From Atlantibacter hermannii (GTDB lineage Bacteria; Pseudomonadota; Gammaproteobacteria; Enterobacterales; Enterobacteriaceae), in the NCBI GenBank assembly GCA_900635495.1, contig LR134136.1:2294001-2358000 (forward strand): 64,000 nucleotides of DNA, given 5' to 3'. The translations under genes and the position numbers were made by a program. The notes under the pieces are model-generated. The model did no database searches. It had not been told where the DNA came from and saw nothing but the letters and a program-made list of their open reading frames with translations. Every line of letters begins with the position of its first letter. Within the stretch, counting starts at the first letter, position 1. This document shows positions 52,104-62,032 of this stretch, one piece after another.

Positions 52104-52121
52104 CAGGCCCGGACGGGCCTG
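52104..52121. terminator. Hairpin between ttrR and hcxB
   Basis: CAGGCCCG and CGGGCCTG form an 8-bp stem with a two-base loop, directly after the ttrR stop and between convergent genes. The tail GAATTCCCTT is weak. Confidence 0.55.
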
Positions 52122-52128
52122 AATTCCC

Positions 52129-53210
52129 TTACGCCAGACGTGATCTGAATTGTTGAAGCTCGCTATCCGGCATACCCGCCGCCAGCGCCGCCTCGCATAT
52201 CGCGTTCCAGCTGCTTTCATCCAGCGGAATGCCTGTGCCAGACGGGTGGCGCGGTTGTGCGCTTCCCACTCGCCAGGCACCTGGATCGGCTCATTCGGAT
52301 CGTGAGGAGACTGCTTCACCCAGTCGATAAAGGCCTCTGCCTGCTGGTGCATATCCGGTGCGTCAAACAGTTCGGGGTTGAGGATAATGGTGGTCATACA
52401 GTTAAAAATGGCGTCCACGCTCTCCTGCAATGAGGCCTGATGGGTGGTCTGGCCGCCGGACAACGCGCCGCCGAGGATTTCGCACATCGCCGCCAGCGCG
52501 TAGCCTTTATGCCCGGCGAAAGTCAGCAGCGCCCCCAGCGGCGGTACGTGCATCACCCCCGGATCGGTGGTGGGTTGCCCCTGATGGTCGATTAAACACC
52601 CTTCCGGAACCGGCACGCCCTTATGCCAGGCGACGCGGGTTTTGCCAAAGGCGATGGCGCTGGTGGCGTAATCCAGCAGCAGCGGGGCACCATGCTTACG
52701 CGGAAAAACCACGCACAGCGGATTGGTGCCGAAGCGGCTGTCTTTGCCACCGAACGGCGCCACCATCGGATCGCCGACCACGTTAACGAAATGGATGGAA
52801 ATAAACCCGGCGGCCGCGCATTGTTCCGCCCAGTAACCGATGCGCCCGATGTGATGCGAATTATGCAGCGCCACGGCGGCCAGCCCGTACTGGCGCGCTT
52901 TCTCGATGCCTAATTCCATGGCTTCATGGGCCGCCACCTGACCAAAGGCGCGATTCCCCTGCAGCGTGACTACCGCACCCGCATCTTTCACTACGGTGGC
53001 GTGCTGGTTTAACTGGAGATGCCCCTGCGCCAGCGAGCGAATATAGCTGGGGATCATCCCGACGCCGTGGGAATCGTGTCCCGCCAGATTGGCGGACACC
53101 AGATGATCGGCAACCCGTTGCGCCTCTTCAGGTTCACTGCCGGCATAGCCCAGCAGCGTCCCGACAAACTCCTTCAGCGTCGCCGCCTGAAAACGTAACC
53201 CTGTCTGCAT
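52129..53210 (-). pseudogene. hcxB: Hydroxycarboxylate dehydrogenase HcxB (YbiC), frameshifted near C-terminus
   Basis: An Ldh/malate dehydrogenase-type (LDH2/MDH2 fold) NAD(P)-dependent enzyme, about 360 residues joined, closely matching E. coli YbiC/HcxB. Landmarks are ANLAGHDSHGVGMIPSYIRS, NSHHIGRIGYWAEQCAAAGF and RFGTNPLCVVFPRK. At 52232-52233 two C on the plus strand (GG coding) occur where three would give LAQGIPLDESSWNAICEAALAAGM, ending QQFRSRLA at 52129. The shifted reading would instead run into ttrR. Its presence next to ttr may reflect 2-hydroxy acid use during respiration. Confidence 0.88.
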
Positions 53211-53294
53211 TATTTTTCTCCTTATGTGTTGTGTTCGTTTTCATGCTGCGCGTTGCGGGAAGCGAGGTCAAGCCGCCGTCCAGACGAGCGATGG

Positions 53295-53711
53295 TTATTT
53301 GCCTCTGTTTTCAAGCCACTGGAAGATAGCCATTCCCACCAGCATGGCTGCGACGAAGATCACGCCCTTGCCGATCCCCGCACCCAGCAACACCACTGCC
53401 GGACCGGGGCAGATACCCGCCAGCCCCCAGCCGAGGCCGAACAGCGCCGAGCCGCCAATAAGACGTTTATCAATCTGCTGCGCGACGGGCAGATGCATTT
53501 CCGGGGCGCACACCGGGCGGGCGCGTTTGCTGGCCATACGAAAGGCAAAAAAGCCGATGCTGATGGCACCGCCCATCACAAAGGCCAGCGAAGGGTCCCA
53601 GAGTCGGGTGATATCTAAAAAGCCCAGCACTTTCGCCGGGTCCGCCATGCCGCTTACCAGCAATCCGAGACCAAACACCAGCCCCGATAAAAACGAGAAA
53701 AAAATCATCAT
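53295..53711 (-). CDS. YeeE/YedE-type membrane protein, second half (DUF6691)
   Basis: A 138-residue membrane protein with four hydrophobic segments (MMIFFSFLSGLVFGLGLLVSGM at the start, LVGMAIFQWLEN near the end) and the motif GWGLAGICPGPAVVLLGAG, which carries the conserved cysteine of the sulfur-transport family. The start is ATG 53711 behind GGGAG. It lies 20 bases after the partner gene at 53732-54160. Together they equal one full YeeE/YedE (thiosulfate-permease-like) protein. Being next to ttr, whose product is thiosulfate, transport of a sulfur species is plausible. Confidence 0.82.
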   Translation of the reverse strand: MMIFFSFLSGLVFGLGLLVSGMADPAKVLGFLDITRLWDPSLAFVMGGAISIGFFAFRMASKRARPVCAPEMHLPVAQQIDKRLIGGSALFGLGWGLAGICPGPAVVLLGAGIGKGVIFVAAMLVGMAIFQWLENRGK

Positions 53712-53731
53712 GCGGTTATCTCCCTGAATGT

Positions 53732-54160
53732 TTAACGCCAGTAGCCTGCCAGCCAGACGGTAACAAAGGCCACCGCCATAAAGGTGACGGTCGCTGCAAG
53801 TGAGCGGCGCGACAGTCTGGACAGCCCACATACGCCGTGACCGCTGGTGCATCCGGAAGCGTAGCGGGTGCCGATGCCCACCAGCAGGCCCGCGATAACC
53901 AGCAGCCACCATGGCGCGGCAATGGACACATCAGGCAGCGGCGCGAACAGGCTGTATAGCCACGGCGACAGCGCAATGCCCGCAATAAACGCCAGCCGCC
54001 AGGCTTTGCCCGGGGTGTTGAAAGAGAGCAGCCCGCCAATGATGCCGCTGATGCCCGCTATGCGCCCGCAAAAGATAATTAACATCCATGCAGCCGCCCC
54101 GATGATCATTCCGCCCGCCAGGCTTGCCAGCGGCGTGAAGTTCGCCATATCGATGGTCAC
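53732..54160 (-). CDS. YeeE/YedE-type membrane protein, first half (PmpA-like)
   Basis: A membrane protein of 138-142 residues with the family motif RYASGCTSGHGVCGLSRLSRRSLAAT, including the cysteine pair used in thiosulfate transfer in YeeE relatives. The N-terminus is uncertain: GTG 54160 or ATG 54148 (MANFTPLASLAGG). It pairs with the following gene. Split YeeE pairs are common near sulfur-oxyanion metabolism and are sometimes called pmpAB. The substrate is not known. Confidence 0.82.
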   Translation of the reverse strand: MTIDMANFTPLASLAGGMIIGAAAWMLIIFCGRIAGISGIIGGLLSFNTPGKAWRLAFIAGIALSPWLYSLFAPLPDVSIAAPWWLLVIAGLLVGIGTRYASGCTSGHGVCGLSRLSRRSLAATVTFMAVAFVTVWLAGYWR

Positions 54161-54394
54161 AGTTCATGCCTTTTTTTTACAAATGAAGGGTTGATCGTCG
54201 TCGAACCGGCGCAGCCACACCAGCACATTCTGTGCGGTAATCGGTTTCACAGGGAAGGGCCGGTTTTGCTGGCCCTGACGGGATTTAAGAATAATCCTGC
54301 CGGAAGTGGTGACTATGCTTAATGTTCTAAAACTTCCGAAACCATTGTGGTAAGCCCCGATTCTTACCCGTTAATTTAAAACTGGAGGCCTGGT
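54161..54394. other. Divergent intergenic region before paoA
   Basis: A 234-base gap between the minus-strand YeeE pair and plus-strand paoA. A GGAGG ribosome site ends it at paoA. On the minus strand an uninterrupted reading of about 60 codons without a start codon was seen; it is not called. No confident operator was found. Confidence 0.5.
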
Positions 54395-55108
54395 ATGAGC
54401 AACCACGGCGATAATGCTGAATACCGTGCAAACGGTTCGGCAGATAAACAGCATTCCCATTCTGATAATGACCAGTCCTTCCTCAACCTGACGCGCCGGG
54501 ACCTGATAAAAGCAGGCGCTGCCACAGCAGCCAGCGCCGCCGTCGCGCCCGGTGCGGCCCTGGCAGGTGAAACGCCCACCACGCCCCCGCCGGAAATGGC
54601 GACGGTCTCGTTTACCGTTAACGGCAAACCCCGCGAGCTGGAGGTGGATACCCGCACGACGTTGCTGGATGCGCTGCGTGAAAATCTGCACCTGACCGGG
54701 ACGAAAAAAGGCTGCGACCACGGGCAGTGCGGTGCCTGTACCGTGATTGTCGACGGCAGACGGATTAATGCCTGCCTGACGCTGGCGGTGATGCAACAGG
54801 ACGCGGAGATCGTCACTATTGAAGGGCTTGGCACCCCGGAAGATCTGCATCCGATGCAGGCAGCCTTTATCAAACATGACGGCTACCAGTGCGGTTATTG
54901 TACGCCGGGGCAAATCTGCTCCTCTGTGGCGGCATTAAAGGAAATTGAAGCAGGCATTCCCAGCCATGTGACCGTCGATCTGGTGTCCCCGCCATCAATG
55001 AGCGCGGAGGAGATCCGCGAACGTATGAGCGGCAATATTTGCCGCTGCGGAGCCTATGCCAACATCCTTGCCGCGATTGAAAACGTCGCTGAGGGGGAAA
55101 AATCATGA
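54395..55108 (+). CDS. paoA: Aldehyde oxidoreductase iron-sulfur subunit PaoA (YagT)
   Basis: A 237-residue [2Fe-2S] subunit of the periplasmic aldehyde oxidase PaoABC. A Tat motif LTRRDLIKAG lies at residues 31-40 and directs the folded complex out. The two clusters are visible: GCDHGQCGACTVIVDG with NAC for the plant-type one, and CGYCTPGQIC with NICRCGAYANI for the second. The enzyme oxidises aromatic aldehydes using a molybdenum cofactor. Its stop overlaps the paoB start by four bases. Confidence 0.94.
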   Translation: MSNHGDNAEYRANGSADKQHSHSDNDQSFLNLTRRDLIKAGAATAASAAVAPGAALAGETPTTPPPEMATVSFTVNGKPRELEVDTRTTLLDALRENLHLTGTKKGCDHGQCGACTVIVDGRRINACLTLAVMQQDAEIVTIEGLGTPEDLHPMQAAFIKHDGYQCGYCTPGQICSSVAALKEIEAGIPSHVTVDLVSPPSMSAEEIRERMSGNICRCGAYANILAAIENVAEGEKS

Positions 55109-56057
55109 GGGCATTTACCTATCAGCGCGTGACCACCCCTGCGGAAGCCGCGGCCAGTGCCCGGCAAACGCCGGGGGCGAAATTTATCGCCGGGGGAACC
55201 AATCTGCTTGATCTGATGAAGCTTGAGATTGAAACGCCCGGTCATCTGATTGACGTCAACGGCCTGGGGCTGGATACCATTGAACCGACAGCAGAAGGGG
55301 GATTGCGCATCGGCGCGCTGGTTCGCAATACCGATCTGGCGGCGGATGAGCGGGTGCGCCGCGATTATGCCGTGCTCTCCCGTGCACTGCTGGCGGGCGC
55401 GTCCGGCCAGTTGCGTAATCGGGCTACCACTGCGGGTAATCTGCTTCAGCGGACTCGCTGCCCCTATTTTTACGATACCCATCAACCCTGCAACAAGCGG
55501 TTGCCCGGCAGCGGCTGCGCGGCACTGGAAGGCTTTAGCCGTCAACATGCGTTGGTAGGCGTTAGCGACGCGTGTATTGCGACGCACCCCAGTGACATGG
55601 CTGTGGCCATGCGCGTCCTGGACGCGGTGGTCGAAACCGTTAAACCCGATGGCAGTGAACGGCGCATCGCGCTGGATGATTTCTACCGCGCGCCTGGCAC
55701 TACCCCGCATCTGGAAACGGTATTAACTCCTGGCGAACTGATTGTCGCCGTCACGCTGCCACCTCCGTCTGGCGGCACCCATATTTAACCGCAAAGTGCG
55801 CGACCGCGCCTCGTATGCGTTCGCGCTGGTTTCGGTGGCGGCCGTGATCCAGCCGGACGGCACCGGCCGGGTTGCGCTGGGCGGCGTCGCCCATAAGCCC
55901 TGGCGGCTTGATACTGCGGATGCGCAGATCCCGCAGGGGGCACAGGCGGTGTACGACGCGCTGTTTGCCGGGGCGAAAACCGACCCCTGAAAACCAATTC
56001 AAACTGATCCTGGCGAAGCGCACGCTCGCCTCGGTGTTGACGGAAGCGAGGGCATAA
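55105..56057 (+). pseudogene. paoB: Aldehyde oxidoreductase FAD subunit PaoB (YagS), two frameshifts
   Basis: A 316-residue (joined) FAD-binding subunit of the xanthine oxidase family. FAD loops are FIAGGTNLLDLMKLEIE and LRNRATTAGNLLQ; an additional [4Fe-4S] site is suggested by RCPYFYDTHQPCNKRLPGSGCAAL. Breaks are at 55787-55788 (one A too many before YRKVRDRASYAFALVSVAA) and at 55984-55987 (one C too many before ENQFKLILAKRTL). The joined reading ends at 56057, four bases before paoC. Both breaks look like single-base insertions. Confidence 0.88.
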
Positions 56058-56061
56058 ACGG

Positions 56062-58264
56062 ATGAAATTCGAAACTCCGGCACAGGATAACCCTGTCGAT
56101 CAACTGAAGGTGGTGGGCCGCCCGCACCGATCGCATTGACGGCCCCCTGAAAACGACCGGCACGGCCCCCGTATGCTTATGAATGGCATGATGAAGTCGA
56201 CAAGGTAGCGTATGGCTATGTCATCGGTTCCGCTATCGCCAAAGGGCGCATTACATCCGTCGACACCCGGGCGGCGAAAAACGCCCCCGGCGTGCTTTCC
56301 GTCATTACCGCCGATAACGCCGGTAAGCTCGGTAAAGGCGAGATGAATGCCGCCACGCTGCTGGGCGGACCGACCGATTGAACACTATCACCAGGCGATT
56401 GGCGTGGTGGTGGCCGAGACGTTTGAACAGGCGCGGGCGGCGGCGGCGCTGGTTGAGGTTAATTATCAACGTGAACGCGGCGCCTGGGATCTTGCGGAAG
56501 AAAAACCGGGTGTGACGACGCCCCCGGAAGACACGCCGGATAAAAAGGTTGGGGATTTTGATCGCGCTTTTGACTCGGCGGCAGTGCAGTTTGACGCCAC
56601 CTATACCACGCCGGATCAAAGCCATATGGCCATGGAGCCCCATGCGTCCATGGCGGTGTGGGAAGGCGAGAAATTGACGCTCTGGACCACGAACCAGATG
56701 ATTAACTGGTGCCACAGCGATTTGGCGAAAACGCTTAATATACCGCAGGAAAATATCCGTGTGCGCTCCCCGTATATCGGCGGCGGCTTCGGCGGGAAAC
56801 TGTTTCTGCGCAGCGACGCGTTGCTGGCAGCGCTGGGGGCCCGTGCGATCCAGCGGCCGGTGAAAGTGATGCTTACGAGACCGATGATCCCTAACAATAC
56901 CACCCATCGCCCGGCCACTATCCAACGCGTGCGCATCGGGGCAGATGAAAGCGGCCATATCAGCGCTATCGCCCATGAAAGCTGGAACGGCAACCTGCCG
57001 GGCGGCCCGACGGAAACCGCCACCAATCAAACCGAGCTGCTCTACGCGGGTGCTAATCGCCTGACCGGGCTTCGGCTGGCGAAGCTGGATCTGCCGGAAG
57101 GTAACTCCATGCGCGCGCCCGGCGAAGCCCCCGGCATGATGGTGCTGGAAATCGCCATGGACGAGATGGCCGAAAAATTGGGTATCGATCCGGTGGAGTT
57201 TCGCATTCTGAATGACACCCAGGTTGACCCGGCGAACCCTGAACGACCCTTTTCACAGCGTCAGCTGATTGAGTGCCTGCGTACCGGCGCGGAGCATTTC
57301 GGCTGGCAACAGCGTAACCCGACACCCGCTCAGGTGCGGGATGGGCGCTGGCTGGTGGGCATGGGGATGGCGGCCGGTTTTCGCAATAACCTGGTCACCC
57401 CTTCCGGCGCGCGGGTACGTCTGGATGCGCATGGCACCGTCACGGTGGAAACCGATATGACCGATATCGGCACCGGCAGTTACACCATTATTGCCCAGAC
57501 GGCCGCCGAGATGATGGGCGTACCAATTGAAAAAGTCGTCGTGAAACTGGGCGATTCAACCTTTCCCATCTCTTCCGGTTCCGGCGGGCAATGGGGCGGG
57601 AACAGCTCAACGGCGGGTGTTTACGCCGCGTGCGTGAAATTACGCGAAGCGGTAGCGGACCGACTGGGCATTGACGCCAGCAGCGCCATGTTCACCGATG
57701 AGCAGGTACGCGTTGGAGAGCGCAGTATTCCTTTGCGCGAGGCGGCGGCGCAAAGCGAACTCGTGGCCGAAGACAAAATTGAGTTTGGGGATCTGGCGGA
57801 AAAATATCAGCAGTCGACCTTCGCCGGACATTTTGTCGAAGTGGCCGTGGACAGCGCAACCGGTGAGGTGCGGGTGCGCCGTATGCTGGCCGTGTGCGCG
57901 GCGGGACGAATACTTAACCCGAAAACGGCGCGCAGCCAGGTGATTGGTGCTATGACCATGGGCCTGGGCGCGGCGTTGATGGAAGAACTGGCGGTGGATA
58001 CGCGTCTTGGTTTCTTCGTGAATCATGATATGGGCGGGTTATGAAGTGCCCGGTCCATGCCGATGTGCCGCAGCAGGAGGTGATCTTCCTTGATGAGACC
58101 GATCCGATTTCCTCACCGATGAAAGCCAAAGGGGTGGGTGAACTGGGGATCTGTGGTGTGAGCGCCGCCATCGCCAACGCCATTTATAACGCAACGGGTG
58201 TGCGGGTACGTGATTATCCCATCACCCTGGACAAACTGTTGCACGGGCTTCCTGACCCGGTTAA
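56062..58264 (+). pseudogene. paoC: Aldehyde oxidoreductase molybdenum subunit PaoC (YagR), several frameshifts
   Basis: The catalytic subunit, about 730 residues joined, binding molybdenum cytosine dinucleotide. The long middle part is intact (56390 to 58034): YTTPDQSHMAMEPHASMAVW, YIGGGFGGKLFLRSDALLAA, and RAPGEAPGMMVLEIAMDEMA. Breaks occur near 56125, 56166-56170 (five C where four fit), 56375 and 58032-58034 (three G where two give MAGYEVPVHADVPQQE), and the expected stop near 58262 is lost by one base. The active glutamate region GVGELGICGVSAAIANA is present. The enzyme should be active if these are read errors. Confidence 0.87.
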
Positions 58265-58277
58265 GGAGGACGACACC

Positions 58278-59225
58278 GTGCTACATCATGCCCCGATAAT
58301 GGAACCTGTGCAGGAAGGCTCGCTTATACCCGAGCAGGCCTTCCTGACCGATGACAGCGAAGCGGTTCTGCGTTTTGTCGCCGATGCCCTGAAAGACGGG
58401 ATGGCGGCGCGCTGGTGACGCTGGTCGCCATCCGTGGCGGCGCGGCGCGACCGTTGGGCGCCCAGATGGCGGTACGCGAGGACGGATTGTACTGCGGGTT
58501 TGTGTCCGGCGGCTGTGTGGAATCCGCTGTCGCTTACGAGGCTCTGGAGGTCATGGCGTCAGGAGAGGACCGCACAGTGATGTACGGCGTCGGGTCGCCT
58601 TATTTCGACATCGTGCTTCCCTGCGGCGGCGGTATTACGCTGACCGTTCATAAATTACGCACCGCGCAGCCGCTTCTCGAGGTGCTCGCGCAACTCGAAC
58701 AACGCAAACCCGCGGTGTTGCGCTATTCCCGGCTGCCGGGACGCTGGAATGTGGCCGTACAGATAAGGAAACCGGCTGGCAGGACGATGAGTTTTTGTGC
58801 GTTTTCGTCCCTGCGTTCGGGTGATTGTCTATGGACGTTCCGTGGAAGCGCAGGCGGCGGCAACTGTGGCCAAAGCGGCGGGATATGATGTTCACACCAG
58901 CGATGGTTTTAATCCCAAAACCTCGTTTGCGCTGATGGATGCCGATACCGCCGTAATCATGCTGTATCACGATCTGAACCGCGAACTGCCGGTGCTACAA
59001 GCGGCGCTGGCGGCAAAACCTTTTTATATCGGCGCGCTGGGCAGCCAACGTACTCATGCGGCGCGGGTCGCCAGGTTAACCGAATTAGGATGGCGTGAAG
59101 AGGATATTGCCCGCATCAAAGCGCCAGTCGGTATCTTTCCGAAGGCTCGCGACGCCTGCTCTTTGGCGTTATCGGTTCTGGCCGACGTGGCAGCCGCCCG
59201 GTTGAATGGAGCATCGTCATCATGA
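58278..59225 (+). pseudogene. paoD: XdhC-family cofactor-insertion chaperone PaoD (YagQ), frameshifted
   Basis: A protein of about 315 residues that delivers the sulfurated molybdenum cytosine dinucleotide to PaoC. The start is probably GTG 58278 behind AAGGAGG. Landmarks are LGAQMAVREDGLYCGFVSGGCVE and, in the C-terminal Rossmann half, FYIGALGSQRTHAARVARL and GIFPKARDACSLALSVLADVAAARL. Breaks are near 58409, 58765 and 58815, each consistent with one missing base. In the sequence as read the first part is in frame with the end of paoC, making an apparent fusion that is probably artificial. Confidence 0.82.
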
Positions 59226-59776
59226 CGCAACCGGTCGTGATTATTCTTGCCGCAGGGAAGGGCGAGCGTTTTCTTGCCAGCGGTGCAACCACGCATAAGC
59301 TCGATGCGCTGTTGAGTGGTACGCCGGTTCTGATGCATGTGATTAATGCCGTTAAGGCTTCGGGCCTGCCGTGGCACCTTGTCAGGCCGCCTGGCGGAAC
59401 AGTCGGTATGGGTGCGTCAGTGGCGCTGGGCGTCCGGGCGACGCCTGATGCGCCGGGATGGTTGATATTACCCGGAGATCTACCGTTGATTCAGCCCGCT
59501 ACGCTACGCCGGATCGCGACGGCGTTACACCGTCACCCCCTGGTTGTGCCTTTCTTTGAGCAGCAACACGGGCACCCGGTGGCGTTCAGCCGCCGTTACT
59601 TCTCTGCCCTTGCCGCACTGGACGGAGAGGACGGCGCACGAGAGATTGTGCGTGAAGCACGGCATCACGGCGATGTTGCAGATCTGCATCTGAATGACCC
59701 GGGAACAGTGCAGGATGTGGATACGCTGACCGATCTGCTTGCAATGGAACAGGCCAGCGTACAAACCCGGCGGTGA
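59222..59776 (+). CDS. MocA-like molybdenum cofactor cytidylyltransferase
   Basis: A 184-residue nucleotidyltransferase of the MobA/MocA group. The N-terminal nucleotide loop is ILAAGKGERFLASG, and LPGDLPLIQPATLRR carries the metal-binding aspartate. MocA attaches CMP to molybdopterin, the cofactor form that PaoC-type enzymes need. Sitting last in the pao locus and overlapping paoD by four bases, it supplies a dedicated cofactor source. E. coli pao relies on mocA elsewhere. Confidence 0.87.
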   Translation: MTQPVVIILAAGKGERFLASGATTHKLDALLSGTPVLMHVINAVKASGLPWHLVRPPGGTVGMGASVALGVRATPDAPGWLILPGDLPLIQPATLRRIATALHRHPLVVPFFEQQHGHPVAFSRRYFSALAALDGEDGAREIVREARHHGDVADLHLNDPGTVQDVDTLTDLLAMEQASVQTRR

Positions 59777-59789
59777 GGCCGGGCGAGGC

Positions 59790-60254
59790 TCACCTTACCG
59801 GCATACGGTACTCAATCATGCCGCTTTTCTTCGCGACCCAGTCATACAGTCGCTGTCCGCGCAGGTTCGTTTCATGGTGTGCCAGTACAGGTGTGCGGCG
59901 TGGCGTTTACGCGCCTGTTGCTGGACGTATTCAATCAACTGTTTACCGATGTGCTTGCCACGCACATCCTCACTGACAAACAGATCTTCCAGATAGCAGT
60001 AGTCGGTTTCCGCCCAGGTAGAGCGATGGAACAGGTAATGTACCAGGCCGACAATTTTTCCATCCTGTCTGGCCACGGCGCAAAACACCGGCTCAATGGA
60101 TTGTGAAAACGCGCCAGGTCAGCGCGTAACCGTCTCCGGGATATCGACACGGTAAAAGCGCTGATAGTTTTGCCACAGCGGCAGCCAGTTTGCGAAATTC
60201 ACCGTCAACGGCAGGTTCTATCGTTACGTTTTGTACTTGTTCAGTTATCATCAT
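59790..60254 (-). pseudogene. GNAT acetyltransferase, several frameshifts
   Basis: A GNAT enzyme of about 150 residues. The central segment is intact (FCAVARQDGKIVGLVHYLFHR, YLEDLFVSEDVRGKHIGKQLIEYVQQQARKR with the acetyl-CoA loop), but the N-terminal 50 residues are spread over frames (start MITEQVQNVTIEPA; LPLWQNYQRFYRVDIPETVT in another) and the C-terminus shifts after LYWHT. At least four single-base changes are needed. It is divergent from a MocR-type regulator, a frequent pairing. Confidence 0.72.
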
Positions 60255-60384
60255 TCTTATTCCCTCAGTTTCCGTGGGCTAACCCTCACAGAACGCCATG
60301 TTAGTGACAGTTATGGTTCCCTGTAAGTGACACTTTATGTATTTTTACAGGATCCACTTTGCTGTTTCCTTTTGTGAGCCACCC

Positions 60385-61862
60385 ATGAGAAAGCCCGCCG
60401 CGCCGCTGTTTCAGGATTTACTGTTAGAGAGCGGAATTATTAAAGACCAGGTTTATCACGCGCTGCGTAATGCCATTCTCGATGGTCGGCTTGCTGCCGG
60501 TTCGAAAATTCCCTCTACCAGAGCGCTGGCGGAAATGATGGGCATTGCCCGTAATTCAGTGATTGCGGGTTTTGAACGGCTTATGGATGAGGGGTATCTG
60601 CACACCCGCCACGGCGCGGGAACTTTTGTGGCCCGCCATGTGCCGGACCCGTTACTCAACGCGCCGCACGTGAGGGTTACGCCGGAAAAACGTTCCCGTC
60701 GAGGCCGGGCAGGTGAATCCCGATATCGCCGGGGTGGTGCACTCTGGCGTGAAAGCCTGAACGGCGGCGGGATGAACCGTGTATTTGCTGTGGGAGTCGG
60801 GTGTACCGATCTGTTTCCCCATGATTTATGGGGGCGGTTGCTCGGGCGCGTCTGGCGCCAGTCGCGGCGCGAACTTGGCTTGCATACCGGTTCCAGCGGC
60901 TATCAGCCGTTGCGGCAGGCGATAGCCCGGTACATTCAGGCGACACGCGGCCGTCAACTGCGACGAAGATTGCGTCATCATCGTAAACGGGATCCAGCAG
61001 GCAATGAATCTGACCGCCAGGGTCTTATTGACCAAAGGCGATGAAGTCTGGCTTGACGACCCGGGTTACAACGGGGCCCGCGGGCGTATTCGCTTCGGTC
61101 GGCGCGCAGGTCAGGCCGGTACGTGTGGATGCTGACGGAATGGATATTGACGATGGCATCGCCCATTATCCGGGGGCAAAATTGGTTTATACCGCGCCGT
61201 CGCATCAGTTTCCCCTGAGCGGAACGCTCAGTTTACCGCGACGGCTGGCGCTACTGGCGTGGGCAGAGGCTCGCCAGGCGTGGATATTTGAAGACGACTA
61301 CAACAGTGAATTTCGCTACGCGGCCCGTTCGTTGCAGGCGCTGCAAGGGCTGGATAAACATCACCGGGTAATTTATTCCGGCACCTTTTCGAAAATGATG
61401 TATCCCGAATTCCGGCTGGGTTTTCTGGTGGTTCCGCCTCAGTTACGTGAACTGTTTGTTGCCTCGAAATACTTTTCCGATCTGTGTACCGGCTATCTGG
61501 AGCAGGCGGTGCTGGCGCGATTTATTGATGAAGGGCATTATGCCAGCCATGTTCGCCGTATTCGTAAAGCCTGCTACGAGCGAAAAAATGCGCTGGTGGC
61601 GGCAATCGAACGCTATTTCCCGGACACAATGACGGTGCATCCTACCGATTCAGGGGTTCATCTGGTGTGCTGGCTGCACGGGATCACGGCCACTGCGCTG
61701 GTGGAGAAGGCGCGCCAGCTCGATATGGGGATCCAGACATTTGCGCGCTATTGCCAGCGACCGATGGAGCGTGAAGGGATACTGATTGGTTTCGCGAGCC
61801 ACACGCCGGAAGTGTTAACCGACGGCATTCGTAGGCTGGCGGCGGCGCTACGCGCAACATAA
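60385..61862 (+). pseudogene. MocR-type (GntR/aminotransferase) regulator, two frameshifts
   Basis: A regulator of about 490 residues joined: an N-terminal winged helix (QVYHALRNAILDGRLAAGSKIPSTRALAEMMGIARNSVIAGF) and a C-terminal aminotransferase-like PLP domain with the lysine in YSGTFSKMMYPEFRLGF. ATG 60385 (MRKPAAPLFQ) is the likely start. Breaks lie near 60953 (reading continues NCDEDCVIIVNGIQQAMNLTA) and 61088 (one G too many before VFASVGAQVRPVRVD). It probably controls the divergent GNAT gene. Confidence 0.83.
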
Positions 61863-61984
61863 GGCGGCCCGGAGGGGCATGAATTAAAAAAAAGAAAGCT
61901 TTTAGTTACAACATACAATATAATCTTCTGTTTAAAACCAACGTAGGCCACTGTGCTGATTATCGCTAAGCAGGAATAAAAGGG

Positions 61985-62023
61985 CGGATGAACCGGGCGG
62001 GTAATGCCTGTTCGGTTCATCCG
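61985..62023 (-). terminator. Terminator of digH
   Basis: On the minus strand CGGATGAACCG pairs with CGGTTCATCCG across a 17-base loop, followed by CCCTTTTATT. It lies ten bases after the digH stop. Confidence 0.65.
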
Positions 62024-62032
62024 TGAGAAGGG

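Noticed and set aside
51675..52128. Long carboxy-terminal extension of the hcxB product across ttrR
   Set aside because: This part of the minus-strand frame is the antisense of ttrR and arises only because a frameshift near 52232 bypasses the natural stop at 52129.
54200..54340. Sixty-codon minus-strand open frame upstream of the YeeE pair
   Set aside because: No start codon or ribosome site and no recognised domain; it may be chance or a gene remnant.
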